Below, piece after piece: positions 43,583 to 53,405 of a stretch of DNA of 64,000 bases (position 1 is the stretch's first letter; each line of letters begins with the position of its first letter). The position numbers and the translations under genes were made by a program. The notes beneath the pieces are model-generated. The model did no database searches. It was given only the letters and a program-made list of their open reading frames with translations, and was not told the origin of the DNA. The stretch is from Penium margaritaceum (taxonomy: Eukaryota > Streptophyta > Zygnematophyceae > Desmidiales > Peniaceae): NCBI GenBank assembly GCA_023375785.1, contig SZWC01000037.1, positions 360,350-424,349 on the forward strand, read 5' to 3'.

Positions 43583-44395
43583 AAATGGAAAACCTAGGCA
43601 GCAGGTTGGGGCAGCAGCGTTGTTGATGCAGCGTGCGGGCTTCCAGTAAGTTGCTCTAGAGTCTAATTCTGGAAGCTCTGGGTTCGTTACTCAGAAATGC
43701 GCGCGTCAGAGTTAGCGCCAGAAAGCAGCTCAAAACTGAAAGCAACTAGTTAGGAATGAAGAATGAGCAACAATGGGAGACCCCTCCAAGTTCTAGCTTC
43801 CCCCCACTAGTGTAGAAGTTGTTACTTAGCTAACCAGCCAATCAGAAAAATAGCTGTGGACCTATTTTCTGGCTAGCAGGGTTTTCTCGGTGAGCCCTGC
43901 CAGACGCCCGACAGCCCAAAACCCGGGCGTCGTCCGTTTGCCTGAAAACTGGACCATACCATAATACCAATGTTGCGAACGCAGTCGTGCCGTGAGAATC
44001 AGCTAGAAAAACAGTAGCAAAGAGTTATGGCTGCCCGAACCCAGGCAGTGCCTACGGTGGTCCAAGATGCCGAGCAGGGCCATACAGCATGCAACAAGGA
44101 CCCTAGGCAGAGCATGACGATGCAGACGCGACGGGACGCGCTGGACGCATGCAGACAGCAATTGCGGTGGCAGTGACCGCCGGCAGCACTACCGCCGAGG
44201 AGGCCTGCCGATGGAGCTGAGCACGTCGCCGGAGAGAGGAGTTATAGCAAACTGCGAGTAGACCTCAGCGTGCGTCGGCTCCACCTGACAACCCTCCATC
44301 AGCGTCGAGTCTCGCCGTCAGTCATCTGCACGCCAATGTACACAAGCCGGGAGGACACAACAGAGCATAATGAGGGATGCGCAAAAAAACCAACA
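43583..44395 (-). repeat. M3 3' LTR (813 bp)
   Basis: Plus-strand borders AAATGGAAAACC and AAACCAACA. It is about 31 bp shorter than the 5' LTR because of a deletion near 43646 (GGCTTCCAGTAAG). The next bases are the purine tract. Confidence 0.85.
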
Positions 44396-44407
44396 CTCCC
44401 CCATGAC
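44396..44407 (-). other. M3 polypurine tract
   Basis: The minus strand reads GTCATGGGGGAG before TGTTGG. The same tract occurs in M4 and E6. Confidence 0.85.
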
Positions 44408-44502
44408 TCACAGGCGTAGTGTACATGGGCGGGCAGAGAAACGGTCAACATCCTGACTCCCCCAAGGTATGAAGAGATGCAGGTAGAGACAAAGAGGGCA
44501 AC

Positions 44503-47500
44503 TCACGGACGCAAACCGACTGAACTCACAGCCTTCTTGAACGAGTCCCACTTCAGTGCCTTGGTCAGGAAGTCAGCCAGCTATCGTGCTGTCTCAACCC
44601 ATACGATTCTGATGCTGCCGTCTTGCCACAACAAACACACGTATTGATACTCAACATTGATGTGCTTTGTGCGTGTGTGATGCACACTGTCATTGTCGGC
44701 GATGGCCATGGCACTCTCATTGTCACAATGCAAGGTGATGGATGCGACAGACTGACGCAACTCGGACAGTAGACGACGCAACCACACACTCTCACACGCG
44801 CTTGAGCCAACTTCCACGTACTCAGCCTCAGCAGTGTTGCGTGCAATGCACCCCTGCATGCCATTGCGCCAGGACACGACTGTGCCGCCGACCAGAAAGA
44901 TCCAGTCCGTGCGACTCTTACCGTCCGGACTGCCGGCCCAATCACTGTCGGTGTAGCCCACTGCAACGACGGACGGTTGACGGCGGAACATGAGACCTCG
45001 CCGAGGGGTCGAGACGACATAGCGCACCACTCGGATCGCGGCCTCAAAGTGGAGATGACGCGGCTCCTGAGAGAACTGGGCCAGGAGGTCGACGGCGAAC
45101 GAGATGTCTGGGCGCGTCGTTGTCGTCAGGAACATCAGTGACCCGATGACCCGCAGATATGTGGTCACATCAACTGGCTTCCCCACAACACCTGGGTCAT
45201 GACTCTTCAGCTTCACCTGGCCATCGGGTGACATGGGTGAAGATGCGCTAGGCACGAGGGGCAGGTCCTCGGCGAAGCGAGTGGACAGGGTCTGCACATA
45301 GGCAGCCTGGTGGACGTGCAGGATGCCCTGGGAGCGATCATGCTCGAGCTCCATGCGCAGGAAGAATCGGGCAGACCCGAGATCCTTCATCTGGTAGGCG
45401 GCGTGCAGCAAGTCCTTGACACGTTGGATGGCGGCCGCGTCTGGCGACGCAATGAGGAGATCGTCGACGTAGACCAGAACCGCGGCGAAGGTCTGACCTC
45501 GCGGGCTGACGAACAGTGCGGGGTCAGTGGTGCTGCGCTGGAGGCCGCCACGGAGAAGCGTGCTGCTGATGTCATGGTTCCAGCACTGAGGCGACTCCTT
45601 CAGGCCATAGAGGGCCTTCCGCAGCTGCCAAACTCTCCCAGTGCCGTCATCGAAGCCTGGGGGCTGCGTCATGTAGAGGTCCTCACCCTCCAGTGAGCCA
45701 TGGAGGAACGCGTTGCTCACGTCCATCTGATGCAGCTCCCACCCGTGCTGGGCAACCAGGCTGAAGAGCGCTCGGCTAGTGGAGAACCGACCGACTCGGG
45801 CGAAGATCTGGTTGTAATCGACCCCATGGACCTAAGCGAACCCCTTTGCTGTGAGGCGGGCCTTGTACTTGTCCAAGGATCCGTCAGGCTTCCACTTACG
45901 CCGAAAGACCCACTTAGCACCAATGGCCTTCCGACTTGGAGGGAGGTCAACGAGGTCATACACGTGGTGCTGTCGGATAGCAGCGAGCTCCTCGGCGCAG
46001 GCAGCATCCCAATGTGCGGCCTCAGGGGAGGCTTGAGCATCGCATAGGGTGGAAGGGTCCTCTGGGCACGCTGTGGACCGGACTGAGAGGGCGTGTGCAT
46101 CACGAGCCCCAGGTGGGATGCGGGCGAGTGCAGCCACAACAGCATGTCGATGCTCGTGATGAAGCATGGCGTAGCCCAATGCAGAATCCGGGTGAAGGTC
46201 TGCGATGATGGCGGAAGTGGTCAGGCCGAGAGCCTTTGTGCCAGGGTCCCCACTCATGACCGTGGGAGTGGAGGAGACACGTGGAGCCACAGGGGGTCGA
46301 GGCGCCACGGGACGCAGAGCGACGATCTGCGCGCTCACTGTCGGCCGAGGTCGGAGGCTGCCGCCTGGGCAACGTGTGTAGCACGATCGGGCAGAAGATG
46401 GCCCTGAGTCCGACAGACCGACGGCGGCGGACGGGGCTACTGGTCCGGAGGAGCCAGCAGACGCGACAGGCGCTACTGGCCCGGAGGGGCCAGTTGGCCC
46501 GGAGGAGCCAGCAGACGCGACAGGCGCTGCTGGCCCGAAAGGGCCAACGGACGTGACAGGGGCTGCTCGGCCAGAGGGGCCAGCGGGCCTGACTGGGGCT
46601 GCCGGCACGGAGGGGCGAGCGGACGCGACTAGGGCTGCTGGCCCAGAGGGGCCAACGGATGCGACTGGGGCAGCTGGTCCGGAGGGGCCATCGGACGTGA
46701 CAGGAGCTGCGGACCCAGAGGGGCCTGCAGACGCAACTGGGGCTGTCGGCCCGGAGGGGCCATCGGAAGCGACTGGGACTGCCGGCCCAGAGGGGCCAGC
46801 GGACACGACAGGTGCTGGTGGCTCAGAGGGGCCAGCGGACGCGACTGGGGCAGCTGGTCCGGAGGGGCCAGCGGACGCGACTGGGGCAGCTGGTCCAGAG
46901 GGTCTAGCGGACGCGACTGGGGCAGCTGGTCCGGAGGGGCCAGCGGACGCGACTGGGGCAGCTGGTCCGGAGGGGCCAGTGGACGCAGCTAGGACTATTG
47001 GCCCGGAGGGGCCAGCGGACGCAATAGGGGCTACCGGCTCACAGGGACAGAGTGATGTATCACCCGGAAGCGACAGGACGGAGAACGGACTCACCACTCC
47101 CCCATGCGACGGGAGGGACACGGAAGAGCCGGAGCGGATGAGGTCGCGGGGAAACATGTCCTCAAAGAAGAGGGAATCGCGGGACTCGACGATGTAGTGT
47201 CGGGATGGGTCCCAGAAGCGTCAGGCCTTGGACTGATGAGACACACCGAGGAAGGTGCAGGGGTGTCCGCGGGGGGCGAGCTTGCCGCCCTGCTGTGGGA
47301 CGGGCAGCCACACAACGGCCACACAATCCCAGACACGAGCCGGGCGGAGGTCAGCGCGCCGACCGCACCAGTACTGGTAGAGTGTGGACTGGCGAGGAAG
47401 GGGACCGTGGAGAACCCGGTTCCAGACCCAGGTCATGTAGGCCATGGCTTTGAAATAGAAGCCATCAGAGAGACCGGACTCGACCCGTATGGTGCGAACG

Positions 47501-48580
47501 GTGTCGGCCATGGTACGGTTCGACCGCTCGGAGACGCCATTCTGGGCGGGTGTGTAGGGCGCAGACGTCTCATCGTGGATCCCGCGGGAGGCGAGAAAGG
47601 TCGTGGCCTCACCCAAGTACTCGCCACCGCGATCGGAGCGAAAGCGGCGAAGGGGACAACCACACTCGCGCTCCGCAAGGACAAGCCATCCCTGAATGGT
47701 TCAGGCGACATCGCTGTTCTGCCGAAGGCAGAAAACCCAACGGTAGCGAGAATAGTCGTCCGTAAGAGTGAGGACATAGCGGCCATTCTCACCAATAGCC
47801 TCGGTGGGGAGAGGGCCCATGACGTCCGAGTGGACAAGGTCAAGAGGGGCGGACGATCGGGAGGAAGAGAGGGGGTACGTGGACCGGTGCATCTTCCCCT
47901 GAGTGCAGTCAATGCACTCAGTGGGGTACGGGAGAGGGAAAGTCTCCAGGTCCAGGCCATTGGTTGGCTGGGTGTGAAGCATGCTTTCTACGGCGGCAGA
48001 GTGGACGTGGCAAAGGCGGCGGTGCAAGAGGCGGGTGTGCTGAGGAGAAAGCGTGCTGGTGAAAAACACATGACCTGTGGCGACCGACGGGGAGGAGACG
48101 GGAGGGGAAGAGGAGAGGTGAGGAACGTGCCACAAGTTGCCACGGGCGATGGCGTGCTGTACGACAAGACCAGACGGTCGCAACAACACAATGCCGACAC
48201 CACGCGAGTGCACAACGTCCATGCTCATGCGGTCAAGGGGAGTCACGGAGAGGAGGCTGAGCTCTAGACCAGGGACGAAGAGAACATCGGTCAGAAAGAC
48301 GTCACCGGCCAGACCACGGAAACGAACGACGCCAACACCACGGACAGGCAACACCTGTCCGGAACCCGTCCGGACACCGGAGACATCGCCGACAGGGCCG
48401 AGCATACTGAAGGCCTCACGAGAGGCCGTCATGTGATGCGTGGCCCCGGAGTCGATGATCCAGGTCTCAGTAGGGTCCTGGACAGGGGTCGCCAGATCAC
48501 TCACGATCACATGGCAGCAAGCGAGGGACGCGGGCGCGGTGGAAGGAGGCGCGAAACGAGACTGCCAATCGTCAAGCCAC
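44503..48580 (-). pseudogene. M3 pol: all catalytic motifs present, several stops
   Basis: It shares one unbroken frame with gag, to TGA 44503. The protease reads WIIDSGATHHMT (about 48430). The integrase has HRRLCHVH...CIDCTQGKMH, HSDVMGPLP, RSDRGGEYLGE and QNGVSERSNRTM (D, D and E present). The linker is a collagen-like repeat (46430-47045). RT has WVFRRKWKPDGSLDKYKA, HQMDVSNAFLHGSLEG and YVDD intact (about 45459-45474). RNase H has VGYTDSDWAGS, NTAEAEYVEV and HTRTKHINVEYQYV. Stops: near 47701, 47221 (Trp in sisters), 45832 and 44581 (both Gln in sisters). No frameshift is seen, so it is far better preserved than P1. Confidence 0.85.
46430..47045 (-). repeat. Coding 36-bp minisatellite (collagen-like), M3
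   Basis: About 17 units encode GPSGPAAPVASA-like 12-residue repeats in the integrase-RT linker; variants include GPSEPPAPVVSA and RPSVPAAPVRPA. Several neighbouring units near 46840-46980 are nearly identical, which suggests recent unit duplication. The antisense strand is also open (46553-47197) but only as a shadow. Confidence 0.9.
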
Positions 48581-50571
48581 ACAATGTCGTCAAGGAGTGG
48601 GGTGGAGGAGACCACGAGAGACGACGAGACAGACGAGGAAACGGGACACGACTGCAGCTCAGTCTCAGTCATACACGGATGGGCCAGAGGGCAGGAGGTG
48701 ACGCAACTCGCACTTCCCTGGGGAGGAGGGTGAGGCAGGCCAAGGTGGAGCGCGATGAACTACTCCAGCTGACGCTCACAGGAGGACGGCCCAGGAGTGT
48801 AGACGGAGTGTGGAGTGACGGCGCCGGAGCTCGGATAGGAGGAAGGCCGAGCCGGCAAAGGTAGCGGAGGTGCCGACGGCTGAGGGTTGTACTGCTGCGG
48901 GTAGTACTACTTCGGCGCGGGTGTTTGCGGGACAGGCAGAGCTGTCGGAGTGGCAGAGCTGCTGGACGAGGTTGGAGTGTCAGGGCCAGCAGCAGCGACG
49001 GCGGCAGAAGCGAGGCGGCGCTCTCGCTGGCGGAGCATGGTGGCAATGATGCGCGCCTCGTCCGTCGGGAGAGGGCACGTGTACCACCCGTGCCCGGGCT
49101 GGCCACAGTTGTGGCAGACCGAGCCACCACCGCTGGACCCGGTCGATGACTGCTGCTGCTGCTACTGCGGTAGACCCTTGCCTTTCTTGTTCCGACTTTT
49201 CTTCTTCTTCCCCGAAGACGATGAGGTAGCTGCGACGGGGGAGGCGACGGCCACGGAGGCAACGGCAGGGGAGGCGACGGCAGGGGATGCAAGGGCCTCC
49301 GTGTAGTGGAGCTGGGACTCCTGGCAAGCTTCCTCAATGCGGAGGAAGACCTCATATGCCCAGGGCATGAGGGTGCCCTGGGCCTCCATGGTGGATAGGA
49401 CGTCTTGAGGGTAGTGGACGAAGACGTCCGTGTACATGCTAGTGGCGCCGCGCTTGATGGTGAGGAGCGCGGACAGAGGGGGCGGAGCAGATTTGCCGAG
49501 TCAACGGAGGATGTCCTTCGCCCGCTGCCAGTAGGCAGTGACCGTCTCGGTCTCCCCCATGTGCAGGGAGTTGAACTCCCGGAGCAAACGGCTGATCTCA
49601 GCGTTGCTGGACAGGTGATGGGGCCTGGTGAGCACGTGCCATGCCGCTACAGGGTCTGGGATGTCGCCAGCGGTGAAGTCGTTGAGGAAGGGCTCCAGGG
49701 CAAGGCGAGAAGCTTGGGGGGCAATTGGTACAAGGGCACGGACGGCACGACCAGTGTCATACAGCTGATCGGCCTGGGTGGAGTCGTAAGGGAGGGTGTA
49801 GTAGGCCCACAGACCCTCACCCTGCGCCCAGATCCGGAAGCTGAGCTCCCAGCTCCATAACTGCTCGCCGGCTTGAAGCGGCGGCGGCGGTGTCTCAAGG
49901 TCCTTCTGCCTGCGGCTGGCACCCAGAGTGGGGCAAAGGACTGAGGTCACTGTCTGCCCTTGGCGCTGAGTCTGCTGTTGTGCCAGGTCGTACGTGGCAG
50001 CGGACACAACAGGGCTAGCGTGCCCTGGAGGGATGAACGACGGCAGCACACTGGTGGCGGTTTGGGAGGCGACTGGCGATAGCGCTGCAAGCTGCTGCGT
50101 CAAGGCGGCGAGCTGTTGCTGAAGAGCAGCGAGAGGGTCAGGGATGCCGCCAATGTTACCAGTGGGCTGCTGCTGCTGCTGCTGCTGCAGGGGCGGCGGC
50201 TGCTGCTGCTACAGGGGCGGCGGCTGCTGCTACTGAGGCGGCGGTGGTTGCTGCTACTACAGGGGCGGCGGCTGCTGCTGCTGAAGCGGCAGCAGCTACC
50301 GCTGCTGAGGCGGCGGCGGCTGCTCTTGCTGCTACTGCTACTGCTGCTTCGGCTGCTCCAGGTGCGGCCGCGGCAGCTGCTGTTGCCGTGGCGGCGGCGG
50401 CTGCTCCTGCTGCTACGGCGGCGGCGGCTACTGCTGCTGCGGCGGCGACGGCTGCTGCTGCTACAGTGGCGGTGGGTGTTGTTGCTGCTGGTGCTGCAGT
50501 CGCTGCAAGAAAGGAGGGGTTGGGGTCCCCCCAACAGAGGAGGACCCCTCCTCGTCGAGACTCCCAGCCAT
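48581..50571 (-). pseudogene. M3 gag with Gln/Pro-rich N-terminus
   Basis: ATG 50571 (MAGSLDEEGSSS) opens the frame used by pol. A Gln/Pro-rich tract (50500-50150) follows, with many TAG stops that sit where CAG would continue the repeat. Next are DPLAALQQQLAALTQQLAAL (coiled coil), PPPPLQAGEQLWSWELSFRIW, AYYTLPYD and LREFNSLHMGETETVTAYWQR. A Lys-rich stretch (KKKKSRNKKGKG) and the knuckle CHNCGQPGHGWYTC (CX2CX4HX4C, about 49120-49080) complete it. Stops occur near 49501, 49162 and 48761. Gag and Pol in one frame means either a single polyprotein or regulated processing. Confidence 0.8.
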
Positions 50572-50590
50572 GACTTAGTGTCCCTTGTTG

Positions 50591-51248
50591 TTTTTTTTTC
50601 TTGTTGTCTTAGTGCTGCTGATGGCAGCAGGAGGTTGGGGAGGTAGGGATTCTACCCACCCCTTTGGCCTTCCCCCTTTCCCTTCCCCCCCCCCTTTTTT
50701 ATATATTCTGTGTTGATGACGTCAGCAATGACGTCAGCAATGACGTCAGCANNNNNNNNNNNNNNNNNNNNNNNNNNNNNNNNNNNNNNNNNNNNNNNNN
50801 NNNNNNNNNNNNNNNNNNNNNNNNNNNNNNNNNNNNNNNNNNNNNNNNNNNNNNNNNNNNNNNNNNNNNNNNNNNNNNNNNNNNNNNNNNNNNNNNNNNN
50901 NNNNNNNNNNNNNNNNNNNNNNNNNNNNNNNNNNNNNNNNNNNNNNNNNNNNNNNNNNNNNNNNNNNNNNNNNNNNNNNNNNNNNNNNNNNNNNNNNNNN
51001 NNNNNNNNNNNNNNNNNNNNNNNNNNNNNNNNNNNNNNNNNNNNNNNNNNNNNNNNNNNNNNNNNNNNNNNNNNNNNNNNNNTTGTGTTTTTTTTTCTTG
51101 TTGTCTTAGTGCTGCTGATGGCAGCAGGAGGTTGGGGAGGTAGGGATTCTACCCACCCCTTTGGCCTTCCCCCTTTCCCTTCCCCCCCCCCTTTTTTATA
51201 TATTCTGTGTTGATGACGTCAGCAATGACGTCAGCAATGACGTCAGCA
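50591..51248. repeat. 161-bp duplication flanking an N gap
   Basis: Sequence 50591-50751 is repeated at 51088-51248, on either side of 331 Ns (50752-51082). As at 23480, this looks like unmerged contig ends, so the leader is probably shorter than drawn. Confidence 0.8.
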
Positions 51249-51257
51249 ATGACGTCA
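51214..51257. promoter_or_regulatory. Four tandem TGACGTCA sites, 12-bp period
   Basis: TGACGTCA occurs at 51214, 51226, 51238 and 51250 in the unit TGACGTCAGCAA. Three copies are also at the left side of the gap (50717, 50729, 50741). The site is the palindrome recognised by plant bZIP factors. Its place is the leader between LTR and gag of M3. Confidence 0.55.
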
Positions 51258-52315
51258 GCAGAGGGGTGCTAACGTCAACAGCTGCGGTTGTTGGGGCCGC
51301 CGCCGCTGCTCTTGTTGTTGATGCTGCTACAGCCACTACTACGGCTGCTGTTGCTCCTAATGCTGCTGCTGATTGCTGCTGTTGCTGCTACTGCTGCTGC
51401 TACTACAGCTGCTGCAGTTGCTGCTGCTACTGCTGCTGCTGCTGCTTGCTGCTGCTGCTGCTACTGTAGCTGTTGCTGTTGTTGCTGTTGTTGCTGCAGC
51501 TGCAGCTGCTGTTGCTGCGAGCTACTGCGGTTGTAGTGGCTGCCGTAGCTCGCTATTGCTGCTGCTACGCGGTGCTACAACTGCTGCGTGCTGCAGCAGC
51601 TGCTCACTACTGCGGCGGGCTGCTGCTCGCTGCTGCTCGGGGGGCTGCTATTACTGCTGCTACTGCTGCAGCAGCTGTTCGCTGCTACGGTGGGCTGCAG
51701 CGAGGTGCGGGGGTGGGGGATTTTCTTTGTTGCCCCTTTTTTTGTTTTTTTTTCTTGTTCTTTTTCTTCTCTTGTCACAGCGGGCAGCAGCCCGCTGTCT
51801 GCTGCGAGCAGCAGCCCGTTGTCTGCTGCGAGCAGCGGGCTCCTGCTCGCCTGGCAGCAGCGAGCTGCTGCTCGCCGGCAACAGCGGGCTGCTGCTCGCT
51901 ACTCGCTCGCTGCGAGCAGCGAGCAGCAGCAGCCGCGACTGGCAGCTGCCAGCTGCTACTCGCTGCTGCTGCTACTACAGCTGGCTACTGTTGCAGCTCG
52001 TTGCAGCAGCTGCTGCAGCCCGCTGCTGCTGCTGCCCGCTGGTGCAGCTACTGTGTGCTGCGGCTGCTGACTGCTGCTGCTGCGGGCTGCTGCTATGAGC
52101 TGTTGCTACGCGTTGTTGCTACTGCTGCGCGCTGTTGCTGCTGCTACTACTGCTACAAGCTGCTGCTGCTGCGGGCTGCTGCGAGCTGCTGCTTTTGCCT
52201 TCTGCTGCTGGTGGTGCCAGTCACTGCACCTGGGTGACATTGCCGCTTGCGTTGTCGCCCTCAGACGTCAGACGCCACCTGCCGCTCACCTCCTCGCGTC
52301 ACACGTGGGGGTCAG

Positions 52316-52420
52316 TGCTGCCGCAAAAATTTTGGCAGCATTTCCCCTGGCCCAGTGGCTGTGGGAAAACATCTGACGCCGCCACCAGGCGGGTCAATGC
52401 TGCCGAAAAAAATCCGGCAA
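52316..52420 (-). repeat. Two leader hairpins (M3)
   Basis: TGCTGCC...GGCAGCA (52316-52322 with 52334-52340) encloses an A/T-rich loop and is followed by TTTCCCCTGGCCCAGTGG. A second, TGCCG...CGGCA (52401-52405 with 52415-52419), is followed by TATTTCCCCTGCACTGG. The same hairpin-plus-TTTCCCC-CCAGTGG block occurs twice in the M4 leader. Confidence 0.6.
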
Positions 52421-52507
52421 TATTTCCCCTGCACTGGCCTGTATGGGGGTCCGCCGGCGTTGTCTGGCACCTGTTCGCCAGTCTTCTGCTACTGCTGCTA
52501 CGCTCTG

Positions 52508-52519
52508 GCTCTGATACCA
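52508..52519 (-). other. M3 primer-binding site
   Basis: The minus strand reads TGGTATCAGAGC directly after the LTR end CCATTT. Confidence 0.9.
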
Positions 52520-52789
52520 AAATGGAAAACCTAGGCAGCAGGTTGGGGCAGCAGCGTTGTTGATGCAGCGTGCGGGCTTCCGCGCTCGTTGCTTAAGTCA
52601 GCTACCCCCTCAGTCTGCTACTCTAGAGTCTAAGTCTGGAAGCTCTGGGTTTGTTACTCAGAAATGCACGCGCCAGAGTTTGTGCCAGAAAGCAGCTGGA
52701 AACTGAAAGTAACCAGTTAGGAATGAAGAATGAGCAACAATGGGAGACCCTTCCAAGGTCTACCTCCCCCCCACTAGTGTAGAAGTTGT
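52520..52789 (-). repeat. M3 5' LTR, first piece
   Basis: From AAATGGAAAACC to GTTGT, the left target duplication of M4. The LTR resumes at 61083. Confidence 0.85.
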
Positions 52790-53298
52790 TGTAGGCTGCT
52801 GCGCTAGACAAGTAAGCAGCAGCTGGGGTGAGGCTTGGAAGACACCAAGCGAGCAATGGTGTTAACGTGGAAGTTTAGACGCGTGTTAGTGAGAAAACGA
52901 CGGGTAACAGGCAATGAGGTGGTAGCCGTCGGGTAGGGGGGAGCGAGCGAGCGAGCAGCAAGCTCGATCTCGCACGCTCTCTCCCAAGTTCACTAAACTT
53001 AACTAAACTACCCACTAAAAGTTGCAACCTGTCAAGTAGGTCACTGGAGGGAAGACAGGCCAAAGAATAGGCCAGAGTATGAACCCGACGTAAATGTGTG
53101 TGCACAAATGCACACCAGCCAGAGACACGTGAGATTTGATGCCTGGTTGATGCCCGGCTGTGAGACTCGCTGTGAATTCATGCCACCATGGCGTAGCAGC
53201 CAGCAGGGGTTGCCTCTCTCCAGTTAGTCACCTGCGTCAGTGAGGTGAGTGTGCAACGAGGCCAGAGGTCACCATGTGGTACTAACACAAACCCAACA
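52790..53298 (-). repeat. M4 3' LTR (509 bp)
   Basis: TGTAGGCTGCTGCGC...AAACCCAACA on the plus strand. It contains a GAGCGAGCGAGCGAGCAGC run and TTAACTAAACTACCCACTAA. Confidence 0.9.
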
Positions 53299-53310
53299 CT
53301 CCCCCATGAC
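53299..53310 (-). other. M4 polypurine tract
   Basis: The minus strand reads GTCATGGGGGAG before TGTTGGG. Confidence 0.85.
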
Positions 53311-53405
53311 CCACGGCCAACTTGCACAATGGCACAACAGGCACTACACTGACGTCACGAGAAGTGACACGACACATGATTGTACACAGGCACTGGTACA
53401 ACAGA

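Larger units (their letters stand above)
50572..52507 (-). other. M3 leader: CAG-rich, bZIP-like sites, hairpins, N gap
   Basis: On the minus strand from the primer-binding site: two GCTGCC-stem hairpins (52420-52316), a long CAG-rich tract (about 52215-51270), four TGACGTCA sites, a purine/pyrimidine block, a gap of 331 Ns (50752-51082), then the gag start. Leucine- or alanine-rich open frames are a product of the triplets and are not called. Confidence 0.65.

Noticed and set aside
43583-44395. Short open frames such as 43387-43626 and 61476-61676
   Set aside because: They recur because they lie in copies of the same LTR; no coding role.
46553-47197. Plus-strand collagen-like frame
   Set aside because: Reverse strand of the coding minisatellite in M3; the real repeat is on the minus strand between integrase and RT.
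47104-48267. 387-residue plus-strand open frame
   Set aside because: Antisense shadow of the M3 integrase, whose frame carries clear motifs on the minus strand.
51373-52237. Leu/Ala/Cys-rich open frames
   Set aside because: Products of CTG/CAG triplets in the M3 leader, on the antisense strand.
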